Assembly (NCBI RefSeq): GCF_000002425.4 | Contig: NC_037257.1 | Coordinates: forward strand, 9,365,524-9,429,523 | DNA length: 64,000 nt | Direction: 5' to 3' | Origin: Physcomitrium patens | Taxonomy: Eukaryota; Streptophyta; Bryopsida; Funariales; Funariaceae | Shown here: positions 1 through 10,060 of the stretch, one piece after another | Layout of the letters: each line of letters starts with the position of its first letter | How positions within the stretch are numbered: position 1 is the stretch's first letter | Translations under genes and position numbers: made by a program | The notes under the pieces: model-generated | Seen by the model: the letters and a program-made list of their open reading frames with translations, nothing else | What the model was told of the DNA's origin: nothing | The model's database searches: none

Positions 1-489
1 AGAATATATGTGGCAAGGATATAAAATCATTCTTGAAGGTAGGGAGCTAGAGTGTTGAGTAGAGTTGTATTACTAGTTGCCCATCTATTTTTTTTGCATG
101 GCTAAAGTAATTATATTTGACTTTGTCTTATTTTGCCAAGCTCTCTTTTTGATTTAATCCCCAATTTAGAACATTATACTACCAAAAATTCAAATTGTTT
201 AATGCAAGGATTCTTAATAAAGATCAAAATTACAAAATTGGTAACAAAAGAATAAAATACAAATGGGAAGGGGGCCAATTTGTGTACTACTATTATACCA
301 TCTGCATGTGGATATTGGTTACTTTTGAATCAACAACAATCTTGCATCAAAGAAAGACATTCAAGAGGAACATTGTTGTATTATGTGAAAATCAACCTAC
401 AAATGCATTGGATATCTGGTTTGTAAAAGGGTTTCATCTTACCTTGAAGTTGGATTTACAATCCAAAAATAATATATAAATTAATTTAA
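1..489. other. Unassigned AT-rich stretch
   Basis: No recognisable gene. A 94-codon open frame at 195-479 (+) has no recognisable domain, AT-rich composition like its surroundings and no supporting context, so I do not call it. Confidence 0.4.
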
Positions 490-960
490 AACATCTTTAT
501 GGTAATCTTAAACAACCTAAGTAAACTTCTAAATATACAAAATATACCTTATCAACTTTAAAAAAATAATAAAAGTATTTTATTATACTCTAATAAATTT
601 CAAATGAACCTTAAAACATATTTAACAGCCATAATTATATCCCAAAGAAATTCCAACCAACTTAAAGTAATGCTAAATAAACTTTGAAGAAATACTAATT
701 AATCCTAAAGAAATCATAGAAAAATCATAAAAAAAACCTTAAAAAAATTCTAACCATAGTCTAACTAGCTCTAAAGAAATTCTAAGTAAACTCTAATTAA
801 ATCTTAATTAGATTTTAATCAAATTTTTACCAAAACTTTAAAAAATTCTAATAAATATTAATCAAAATTGTAAAGAAGTCTTAAATAAATCCTAACAAAT
901 TCTAACCAAATCCTACATAAACTTTACAAAAATTTAAAACCTCAAAAATTATTAAATTTA
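490..960. repeat. Degenerate 11-bp-period repeat (CTAA-rich strand)
   Basis: Short units of about 11 bp follow one another with the loose form ATTCTAANNAA. The phase is clearest at 640-930, where CTAA or TTAA cores recur every 10-12 bp. The complementary form, with TTAGGATT-type cores, occurs at about 25390-25930 on the opposite strand. Unit sequences are strongly diverged, so this is an old array. Confidence 0.6.
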
Positions 961-1059
961 TTATTAATCTCAATTTAAAATTTTCTTACTTCTCAATCTA
1001 CTAGTTGACAATAACCACACAAAATTTGAAGAGAGTAAAACTAATAGTTTAGTATAATA

Positions 1060-1345
1060 AAAAGCTCCTAATCTGCTTGAGTGTTGATTGGTGTCGTGCC
1101 TAAATTCTTTCAAGAAGATTCCTAGATATGCTTAGGTTAGAAGATTTTCTATCTCTAGAACTTTCTATAAGACCTTTTTCATAGCTAATACAAACAGATA
1201 CAAGATTGATTCAATCTTCAATCTTGTCAATATGTTTCTTGTATTTTAGTCTTGGGCTAAGACTCTCTAGTCTCTTTGTATTTGGCAATAGCCATTTTAA
1301 TTCTTTTCTATGTCATAATTATGTTTTTTTATATTTGGTATTAGA
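1060..1345 (+). repeat. LTR relic, A/B lineage
   Basis: The region matches the R/U5 part of element A's LTR. It has a hairpin at 1200-1227 (arms ACAAGATTGA and TCAATCTTGT), then the conserved U5 stretch with TTGGCAATAGCCATT near 1282-1296. The TATA box and the LTR 3' end are not recognisable. It is the 5' LTR of the relic that follows. Confidence 0.6.
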
Positions 1346-2640
1346 GATTGCAAACTATCTTCCTCTAATTTGACTTGTATGATTTTTATTATTGTCTATT
1401 ATTTAGGTAAAAAGACAAAAAACTCTAAAGACTTTATTTGGTAAAAGTGAGAAAATATTTTGCAACTATTTTAGATCTATTCATGTTTTTTTAATATTTT
1501 TTAAAGCAAAAATATCACACATTAGCAATGTTAATAATGGAAGAATAATTGCTATGCCCTTAGAATAAGTTAATAATGAGATCTAATGTTTATATCAAGA
1601 AATTATGTAATCAAAAGAAATAAGTTCAAACACATGAATTTTACATGTAGCTTCTAAATTCTTGCTACTATAATTACAAAGGATGTAAAGATCACTATAC
1701 TTGAAAAGTTAAATGAAATAAGATTAAAATTTTAAGGATTATTACAATCAAGTAATTTTTTTTATATAAATCTCTATTTAGATTTTTTTATGTTTTATGT
1801 TATAATAGAAAAATAAATTTATATTTATATATACTAAAATTAATTTTAAAAATATTTTTTACTATATTTGTATAAACAAAATTCTAGTCTTTGCAATAAT
1901 AGTCATATTTTTTTGTTATTTATGCTACAAAATTTTAACTTGCTTATTATCTAGATTAGAACAATAAGTCTTTTATAATTTACTTTTGATATAGCTTAGA
2001 AGATAATATCAAATATTTATTGTTGAAAATATCAATTTTTATTTATTACAATAATTTATTACTCAAGCAATTGCATGGTACAATCAATTCTATAAAAGAC
2101 ATTAAGAACAAAATTATGGTTAGAGAAGAAAAAACAAAGTAATCACAATAACTTTAAAGTCTTCAAATATTTATATATCAAGGAAAAACCTATGCAATTG
2201 ATACAATTTAATTTAAACAATTAATATAAAAAAAATTATAAATAATAATATAAAAATTAGTTTTTTTATTATAGAAAAGAAAATCAAAAGATACAATGAT
2301 GTTGCTTCAAATCAAGTAGATTCAAGGCAAAGAACAAAAACTCATATATAAATAATAATAACAAAAAAAGAGATCATAGAGACCTTATAAATGGAAAATT
2401 CTAAACCATATCTATCAAATACAAATACCATGCTTCTATCAAATCTTAGATCTTGTTTTTAACTTCTCATATTTTTTAAAACTTCAAATCATTAATTTTC
2501 AACTCAAGACCTTTTAAAAATTATAATTTCAATGTATTTTATATACAAAGACTTTGAATTGCAACAAATATTAATACTCTTAAAGAAAATTGGACCAATT
2601 CTAGTAGAAGTTATTGATGGATAACTGTTATTAAGACCAT
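1346..2640 (+). pseudogene. Relic gag/protease of an A/B-lineage retroelement
   Basis: Nucleotide blocks align with gag of element B: 1420-1480 with about 26490-26540, 2040-2100 with about 27170-27220, and 2095-2150 with about 27225-27270. The block at 2600-2630 matches the protease segment of element A near 4925-4945. Large internal deletions bring gag and protease together, and no open frame remains. It is a very old internally deleted copy. Confidence 0.45.
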
Positions 2641-2649
2641 GAATTACAA

Positions 2650-2880
2650 AAAGAATCTAAAAATAACAAGTTGCTATTATATCATCAAAAGAGAGAAAAT
2701 AAACAACTAAAAGATAGATATAGAATTGAAATTAGAATAGCTATTGCCAAATATAATTCAACTAGAAAGTCTTTAACCAACATAAAGCACAAAAAAAGTA
2801 TTTACAAGAGTGAGGATGGCCTTACTCTTGTCTTTACATATACTATTTGCCAAAGAACTATAAAATAATGTCTTATAAGC
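2650..2880 (-). repeat. Inverted LTR fragment, A/B lineage
   Basis: Read on the - strand it carries the LTR order seen in element A: a hairpin with arms about ACAAGAGTAAGG and CCTCACTCTTGT (2808-2835), then the U5 motif TTGGCAATAGC (2738-2752 on +). It lies in opposite orientation just upstream of element A. Confidence 0.55.
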
Positions 2881-2945
2881 CATATGACATATGTCCAACT
2901 TAGAAGATACATGTCCAATTTACAAGAATTTTTTTTACATGTGCC

Positions 2946-3498
2946 TGTCACGGACATACACATGTAAGCCAGTAATTATATGTATAAATAGGTAGAAGTA
3001 AATAAAAGTAGGTTAATTCTATAGTATTTGGTATGTTAGCTTTCTAGAAGCTTCATAGATGCTCATTTGACTTTATAGGTGCCTTTAATTGACTTTTTGG
3101 GACTAAAAATGTAGTCAACAAGTTGGCCATGTATCACATATGTTGTTAGCTTGAAGACCAAGCTAACTATGTGGCCCATACATAGAAAAACTTGCCTTGT
3201 AAGTCAAGGCATGTGTCCTACAAAGTCAACACATATTGGAGGTCCTATAGAACATAGCCACGTAGCCCCTAGTAAGATAATATATATAGAGACAAGAGTG
3301 AAGCCTTTTTCACTCTTGTCAACTCTTTTCTTGCTTCCAGTTTAGTTTCAAGGATCTCTAGTTTTCTTGGCTTTTGGCAATAGCCATTCTAGTTTCTTTC
3401 TTAATATATATATACATGAAGTTATTTCTATTTTATCATCGTTCTTTGAGAGAAGTCTCACTTGTTTATTTGTCTTTATCATGTTCTTGTCCTTGACA
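2946..3498 (+). repeat. 5' LTR of element A
   Basis: It starts TGTCAC and ends TTGACA, and matches 8063-8657. A TATA box lies at about 3281-3288 and a 12-bp-arm perfect palindrome at 3291-3320. The inferred transcription start is A3312, preceded by C. The U5 part carries GGCAATAGCC near 3375. Confidence 0.92.
3281..3322 (+). promoter_or_regulatory. LTR core promoter and start palindrome, element A
   Basis: A TATATATAG box starts at 3281. Thirty-one bases later, at 3312, lies ACTCTTGTCAA, which can pair with the putative primer site at 3501-3511. The sequence 3291-3320 is a perfect palindrome (GACAAGAGTGAA ... TTCACTCTTGTC) spanning the inferred start. The same arrangement is in the 3' LTR, with the box at about 8398, the palindrome at 8408-8437 and the start sequence at 8429-8439. 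Confidence 0.65.
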
Positions 3499-3500
3499 GA

Positions 3501-3511
3501 TTGATAAGAGT
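3501..3511 (+). promoter_or_regulatory. Putative self-primer binding site, element A
   Basis: TTGATAAGAGT lies two bases after the LTR end. It is complementary over 11 positions (one T.G wobble) to ACTCTTGTCAA at the inferred 5' end of the transcript. No TGG, the usual start of a tRNA primer site, is found at the LTR boundary. Confidence 0.55.
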
Positions 3512-3519
3512 ACACTTAC

Positions 3520-3625
3520 AATATCAGAGCTTTGTCTAATCTTAATTAAGAGTAGATTATCTCTTTTTCTTGATAAGAAATAAACATATTAGAAGTTGTG
3601 GATTACCGTGTTCTAAATTGATATT
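3520..3625 (+). other. Leader module with closing inverted repeat, element A
   Basis: One ~106-nt unit is opened by AATATCAG (3520-3527) and closed by TTGATATT (3618-3625), with GGATTACC inside. It is homologous to the three tandem units in element D. TATCAGAGC inside the 5' arm resembles a tRNA-iMet primer site without TGG. Confidence 0.5.
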
Positions 3626-3728
3626 GTCCTTAGTATTTTCTTTGTTCTCAAGTCTTCTCTCCTATTTGTCTTGAGCAATATTAGACATCTTTTCTTTTCT
3701 AAGTTTTATCATAGCAGAACTTGCTAAA

Positions 3729-4715
3729 ATGAAGAGTGCAATAGCACAAATGCAAGAGCAATTGAGGGAGTTAATGCTTGTGATGCATCAACTCAATTTA
3801 CCACCACAAAGAGCAACAAGATTGGCAGGAAGTAAAGATATAGAAATGATTGGAACTGCTTCAACATCTATACCAAATCATGTTCCTCTTCCTATCGTGG
3901 AACACCCTTCTAGTGTTAGTGAACTAAGAATTATCCTACCCGAGAAGTTTGATGGCACTTGATCAAAATTTAGAGGATTTATCAATTAAGTACAACTTGT
4001 GATTGAACTTCAATCCCAAAGCTATCCAACTCCATGATCACAAGTTAGATTCATTGGTAAGCTTCTTTCAAGTTCAGCAATATCATAGTTTTCACCTTTT
4101 CTTGAATGACAAGATTCAATGTTGAAAAATCTAGAGGCTTTTTTGGCAGAGTTTCGATCCATGTACAGAGAACATGATGTAATTCGTGTTGCAACCAATA
4201 AGATTCATATTTTACGACAAAGTAATTGATTAGTAATGTTGTATGCTTCACAATTTTGACAACTTGTAACTGATATCAAATGGGATGATGCTGCACTTAT
4301 TAGCCAATTTCTCTACAGATTATAATATGAGGTAAAAAAATTAATACTCAACTTACCTGATCCTCAAACATTGAGTCAAGCAATTGACTTTGTTGTGAAG
4401 TGCTACAATCACCTTTTTGAATTCCGATCTGAGAACCGTACAAGTGGATGTCAACATAACTATAATTCAATAGCAATATCAACATCTCTTCAACACATAC
4501 ATTCGGAAGTAGAGGATATGCAAATTGATATAATACATTTCAAACCTCTTGTTGAGCAAGACAAGACTGGTCGTCGGCAAAAAGGATTGTACTTATATTG
4601 TAGAGAACCTAAGCATATTGCTCATTGCCCAAAGAAGCGATGCAACCATAAAATGAGGAGTACGGCGATCAAAGAAGATAGCATGTAGAAAAATGAATTT
4701 GTCCAGCTACAATAG
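3729..4715 (+). pseudogene. gag of element A (broken)
   Basis: The start codon at 3729 opens a frame that becomes interrupted from 3960 onward (a stop where an Arg is expected from element D). Homology with D's gag is clear through the capsid-like region and the zinc knuckle near 4590-4630, where the second Cys is replaced (CREP for CGEV). The gag frame ends at TAG 4713-4715 in the context CAATAGGGACC, the same place as in D. An earlier stop at 4686 already truncates it. Gag would form the particle that packages the RNA; this copy cannot. Confidence 0.8.
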
Positions 4716-7700
4716 GGACCGTGCGGCTAGAACCTTGTACAATGCCTAGTGAAGGTCCTATCCTCTCCTCAGAACCCTCTCCATGTTTTACGATAAATGT
4801 TATTCTAGGACCTAAACATCTCAAAGCCTCTACCTTGCTAGATTCAAGAGCCTCAACATATTTCTTAGATGAAAAATTTGCTAAAAGACATAGCATATTT
4901 TTAGTAAAGAAAACTAAACATGTTCATGTAGAAGTCATAGATGGTTGTCCATTATCTTCAGGAGATGTAACTCATAAAACGCTTCCTATAGAAATAGTAA
5001 CTAATGGTCATAGTAGCTTTATAATATTTAATATCATTAGATCTCCTTCTAATTCAGTCATTTTAGGTTTATCATGGCTAGAAAAATATAACCCTAAAAT
5101 AGATTGGACTTCTCGTAGTCTTGACTTTTCTAAAAGTATAACTAAGAGTGTAGTTAATCAAGTAGAAAGTCATAAGTCTAGTATAATGAAACTTATATTT
5201 GTAGGTGCAAAAGCTTTCTTATATGCTGCAAAATAAGAATCACCTTGTGTCATTTATGCCACACCTGTTTCTACTGGTAGAAAGACTTCAAGTGGCATTC
5301 CAAGCCAATATGAAGATTTTTAAGATGTATTTGAGAAAAAAAAATGTGGATACTCTTCCAGAACATCGTTCCTATGACTACTCAATTGACCTTCAAGAAG
5401 AAGCACAAATGCCATTTGGACCAATCTACAATTTATCTCAAAATGAGTTGGCTGAACTCAAGGAGTATATTGAAGAGAATTTGGCCAAGAACTTCATACG
5501 CCTTTTCAAATCTCTAGTAGAAGCTCCAATTTTATTTGTAAAGAAAAAAGATGGATCATTGCGAATGTATGTTGATTATCGAGGACTCAACAAAATCACT
5601 ATCAAAAACAAGTATCCGCTACCTTTGATATCTAGACTTCTTGATCAGTTGAATCAAGCTAAGATGTATACAAAAATAGATCTATGGAAAGCATATAATT
5701 TAGTACGCATCAAAAAAGGAGATGAATGGAAGACTGCATTTCGAACAAGGTATGGACATTTCGAATACAACGTCATGCCTTTTAGACTTACAAATGCACC
5801 AGCATCATTCCAACATCTAATGAATGATGTCTTTTGGGAGCTTTTAGATGATTTTATTGTTTGTTACCTAAACGACATCTTAATCTATTCTAAGAACTGA
5901 GAAGAATATGAACTTCAGGTTTGCCAAGTATTACAAAAAGTAAGAGATGCAGGACTCTATGCCAAGTTAGAAAAGTGTATATTTCATACTAATCAAGTCG
6001 ACTTCTTAGGATACATCATTTCAAATGATAGACTTATGATGGATCCTAAGAAAGTTCAAATTATTATAGATTGGAAGATCCCAAAAATGGTAAGAAATAT
6101 CCAATGCTTTTTGAGATATGCCAACTACTATCAGATCTTCATCAAAGACTTCTCTCAAGTTGCAGCTCCACTTACATGTTTGACTTGTAAAGACAAACTT
6201 CAATGGAATCAAGAAGCAAAAGTAGCATTTGAAGCTTTGAAGATAGCCTTTGTTTTTGCACCAATCTTGTATCGTGTTGACTTTTCTAAGCCATTTTTTA
6301 TGAAAACAGATGCATCAAACTTTGCTTTGGGTGTCGTATTATCACAAATGGAAACAAATGATAAACTTCATCCAATAGCTTTTCATTCCAAAAAATTTTC
6401 AGCAGCCAAGATCAATTACGAGATCCACGACAAAGAACTTCTTGCAATCGTGGATTCATTTCAAGAATGGCACCATTATCTAGAAGGTACTTCTATCCTA
6501 GTCATAGTGTATACGGATCATAAGAACCTTGAATATTTTATGTCAGCACGTGTTTTGAATCATCACCAAGTCCGTTGGAGTATGTCTTTGTCAAGATTTG
6601 AATTCAAGATCACTTATAGACTAAGAAAACAATTAAGTTTGTCAGATGCACTTTCTAGATGATCTTATCTTGCATCAAAGGAAGGAGATGCTCCTTTTGA
6701 TCAACAACAAACAATTTTTATGAAGCTAGAGCATCTTCATCTTCAAGCAATGAAATCAATACTAACTATTGATTCAACTTTCATTAAGCAAGTTCAGTCA
6801 AGTATATTTTCTCATCCTCTTATTCGTGATATTAAGGGAAATCCTTCAAAGTCTCATGATACTTTCAAGTTTGAATTCAAGAAGAATCTACTATATTTTG
6901 AGGGATGCCTATATGTTCCAGAAGGTAAAGTTTGATTACATGTTCTTCAAACTCGTCATGACTTTCCAGCAGCAGGACATTTTGGATACAATAAAACTTT
7001 GGAATTAATATCCAGGGACTTTTGGTGGCCACAAATGTAGAAAGTAGTCAAAGATTATGTACAATCTTATGATAATTGCTCGAGATCAAAAACTTCTCGT
7101 CATCGATCTTATGGACTTCTTCAGCCATTATCCATTCTAGAACAACCATGGTCTTCTATTTCTATGGATTTCATAACGAACTTTTGAATCTCAAGTTCTT
7201 ATGACTCTATATTCTTGATAGTGGATCGTTTTACTAAGATGGCACATTTTGTACTATGTACAAAATCTATCACAAGTGAAGAAATAGCTAAGTTCTTTCT
7301 TGACAATATCTATCGCTATCATAGATTACCCAAGGATAGTATATCAGGTAGGAGAACTCAATTTGTATCAAGATTTTGGCAGGCTCTTTTCAAGATTCTA
7401 AAAGTGGATATAAAACTATCTTCAGTATTCCATCCTCAAACTGATGGACAAACGGAGCATGTTAATCAAGTTTTGGAGCAGTATTTAAGATGTACCGTTA
7501 ACTACCAACAAGGTGATTGGACAACTCTTTTACCATTGGCAGAGTTTGTTTTTAATAACACGGTACATTCTTCTACAAAATAAATACCTTTCTTTGCTAA
7601 TTATGGTTATCATCCACGACTTGATACTTTTGACTTTTCAAAAGTTGATAATCTTGTTGCGAAAGATTTGGCAATTCATTTGTCAGAGCTACATGCAACG

Positions 7701-7800
7701 ATGAAGGCGCAGTTAAAAGAAACTCAAGAACAACAAAAGATCAATGCAGATGTCTATCGAAAGAAACAACCACCATTCTACATGGATGATATGTTTGGTG
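4716..7800 (+). pseudogene. pol of element A (protease-RT-RNase H-integrase, broken)
   Basis: The protease region (about 4835-4890) has LLDSR where LLDSG is required. The RT region (about 5385-5900) carries the conserved KKDGSLRM and [13 protein letters not shown] blocks. Its catalytic YLDD has become YLND (near 5863-5874), consistent with G-to-A decay. RNase H spans about 6295-6662 and integrase about 6940-7700, with the DGQTE core near 7440. A reading-frame shift falls in a run of A residues near 5335-5343, and in-frame stops occur at about 5898, 6660 and 7583. The integrase C-terminus stops near 7790, and the chromodomain found in D is missing by deletion. Confidence 0.85.
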
Positions 7801-7807
7801 ACAATGA

Positions 7808-8020
7808 TTGGTAGGAACAACTCCTAATGGTGTTCCAAATATCTTATTCGAAAGAAGTTATGAAGGCCTCAACAATAATTAAATAACTATGTGGAATTCT
7901 CGCCTTGGTATGGGACACTACCGATGGTTGAGAGGCCCTATCAATCATCTTCGAAGTGAACAAAGATCAGAGTATGTGGCAAATATAATTCATCGCATCA
8001 TAGATTTCCTCAACATATGA
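7808..8020 (+). pseudogene. Extra ORF remnant downstream of pol, element A
   Basis: A 70-codon frame with one internal stop (TAA near 7877) ends at TGA 8018. Its C-terminal half contains GHYRWLRGPINHL followed by an EQ..EY block, nearly collinear with the extra ORF of element D (GHYRWLQGPLNHL). Its N-terminal part is lost in the same deletion that removed the chromodomain. The function is unknown; I see no domain, transmembrane segment or catalytic motif. Confidence 0.6.
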
Positions 8021-8047
8021 TGACCGCTCCTCGTTGAACTCGTCCTT

Positions 8048-8059
8048 AGAAGGGGGGGG
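8048..8059 (+). other. Polypurine tract of element A
   Basis: AGAAGGGGGGGG ends three bases before the 3' LTR, the expected place for the plus-strand primer. Confidence 0.75.
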
Positions 8060-8062
8060 CAA

Positions 8063-8520
8063 TGTCACGAACATATGCATGTAAGCCAGTAATTACATAT
8101 TCAAATAGGTAGAAGTAAGTAAAAGTAGGTTAATTATATAGTATTTAGTATGTTAGCTTCCTAGAAGCTTCATAGACATTGCTTTGACTTTATAAGTGTC
8201 TTTAATTGACTTTTTGGGATTAAAAATGTGATCAACAAGTTGGCCATGTGCCACACATGTTATTAGCTTGAAGACTAAGCTAACTATGTGGCCCACACGT
8301 AGAAAAACTTGCCTTGTAAGTCAAGGCATGTGTCCTACAAAGTCAACACATATTGGAGGTCCTATAAAACGTCGCCATGTAGCCTCTAGTAAGATAGTAT
8401 ATGTAGAGACAAGAGTGAAGCCTTTTTCACTCTTGTCAACTCTTTTTTTGCTTCTAGTCTAGTTTCAAGGGTCTCTAATTTTCTTGGCTTTTGGCAATAG
8501 CCATTGCAATTTCTTTCTTT

Positions 8521-8566
<46 letters not shown>

Positions 8567-8657
8567 ATATATACATGAAGTTATTTCTATTTTATCATTG
8601 TTTTTTGAGAGAATTCTCACTTGTTTATTTGTCTTTATCATGTTCTTGTCCTTGACA
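8063..8657 (+). repeat. 3' LTR of element A
   Basis: It matches 2946-3498 and is longer mainly because of an expanded TA run at about 8525-8565. It ends TTGACA and is followed by the target duplication GTGCC. Confidence 0.92.
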
Positions 8658-8662
8658 GTGCC

Positions 8663-9839
8663 CCACATGGCTAATTTATAATACAAATGGCTAAATGTGC
8701 AAAATATGGCCAAATTATTGGCTAAGTTTTCAACCTATAAATTACTTATAAACACATGCAAAATCTACAAAGCTTATAAGAAGCCTTCCAATAAGATATT
8801 AAAAATTAAATTTATTTCTACTTCATTCTATTTAATTATACTTTTGTAAATATATTTATTAGAAAATATGGCTATCTATTAGATTATCACCTATTAATTT
8901 TAGAATTATCTTCAAAAACATTTTTAATTCTAAAACAATTAACTCTAATCTAGAAATAAAATAATAAATTTTACATCCCTTATAAAGTATAATTTTTAAA
9001 AAAATTGGTATAAAAAGTATTAAAAGAAGAATAAAAAGACTTGATATAAAAAAGAATTAAAAGAAGAAGGAAAAGACTTGGTATAAAAAAGAGTAAAAAA
9101 GAAGAATAAAAGAATTGGTGTAAAATTAATTAAAAGAAAAAGAATTAGAGCTAATGCAAAAAAAATTAGAAAAAGAGAAGTTAGAAATAGTTAATATAAA
9201 TAGATAAGGTTGTTAAGCCACCTTAGGTAGTTAAGATAGTTAAAAACAAACTAGATTTATTAAGATTAAATATTAATAAAAGAAACTTATTATAAAATAT
9301 TTACAAATATCTATAAATATCTATAATCATATGTAGTAAATATTATAATAAGAATCATTATAGAAAATTTACTATTAAGATTCTATTATGTTCTTTCTTC
9401 CTACTTTATTTATACATAAATAATTTTATGTCTTCAATCATAAAATGTCTTAAGGAAGAATTAATGAAGACTTTTTGGTTTTCAACTAAAGATTGAAGAA
9501 GATTAAGAACTAAGGCCATGGAGTTAGGAAACAAGTGAATGACTACATATTTTTTGAAACATCAAGTATGAACTCAAGATCTATTATAACTTGATTGATC
9601 TTTGTAGAACTTGTCTTTAAGAATAAAAGAAGTATTTAAGTGAATAGGAGTTAGAAATAGATAGAATATGTTATGTAGATAATTTTCTTTAAAAAAATTA
9701 GAGAAAGTTTTCTAAATGTATGTTACAACTTTAGATCTTATAGATATGTTATGTGACTAATAAAACTTATTCTACAATTAATTTATTTTTTTATTTTAAA
9801 AAGTCATGTTATAAACAACCTACAACTTGACATTTGGAT
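8663..9839. other. AT-rich intergenic DNA
   Basis: No gene is visible. Apart from the 37-bp tandem repeat listed separately I see no structure. Confidence 0.5.
9006..9195. repeat. 37-bp minisatellite, about 5 units
   Basis: Purine-rich units of 36-39 bp each begin TTGGTATAAA or TTGATATAAA (9006, 9042, 9079, 9116 and a diverged fifth). They are separated by no unique spacers. Confidence 0.75.
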
Positions 9840-10060
9840 CATAAGTCTTATGAATCTTGTAGATCTACAAGGCATTTTTGATAGCTAGTATATATAGAGC
9901 TGATAGTGAGACCATCCTTAGTGATTCTATCAACACTATTTTTGTGTTTGAGTCTTAATTGAAGACTTTCTAGTCTTTGTATATGACAATGGTAATTATA
10001 AATTTTTTTTAAACTTAAAATTATTCTTTCTTTCCTTACTTTTCTCTTTATCAATGGCAC
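9840..10060 (+). repeat. LTR relic, A/B-like
   Basis: It contains TATATATAG (9889-9897), a hairpin at 9901-9932 with arms TGATAG and CTATCA, and a U5-like stretch (GACTTTCTAGTCTTTG near 9964) that matches the LTRs of A and B. No coding part is attached. Confidence 0.5.

Larger units (their letters stand above)
2946..8657 (+). mobile_element. Element A: decayed Ty3/gypsy chromovirus-lineage LTR retrotransposon
   Basis: This is a complete element flanked by a perfect 5-bp duplication, GTGCC (2941-2945 and 8658-8662). The order is 5' LTR, putative self-primer binding site, leader, gag with zinc knuckle, protease, reverse transcriptase, RNase H, integrase, extra-ORF remnant, polypurine tract, 3' LTR. 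The protease-RT-RNase H-integrase order defines Ty3/gypsy. Coding is broken by many stops and a frameshift. Compared with element D, the end of integrase and the chromodomain are deleted near 7790-7810. The LTRs are an estimated 93-95% identical by eye, so it is older than D. It is non-autonomous. Confidence 0.93.

Noticed and set aside
195-479. 94-codon + strand frame
   Set aside because: No motif, no composition shift, no neighbour to support it.
490-960. Interstitial telomere repeat
   Set aside because: Units average 11 bp rather than 7 and do not match TTTAGGG; resemblance is limited to TTAGGATT-type cores.
3521-3530. ATATCAGAGC as a tRNA-iMet primer site of element A
   Set aside because: It lacks the TGG that pairs with the tRNA CCA end and lies over 20 bases from the LTR, and the 11-nt self-complementary site is better placed. 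It is kept only as a possible vestige.
8525-8565. TA microsatellite-encoded frames (Tyr-Ile repeats) on both strands
   Set aside because: Pure artefact of the TA run within the 3' LTR of element A.
9006-9195. CRISPR-like array
   Set aside because: Units abut with no unique spacers and the genome is eukaryotic; it is a minisatellite.
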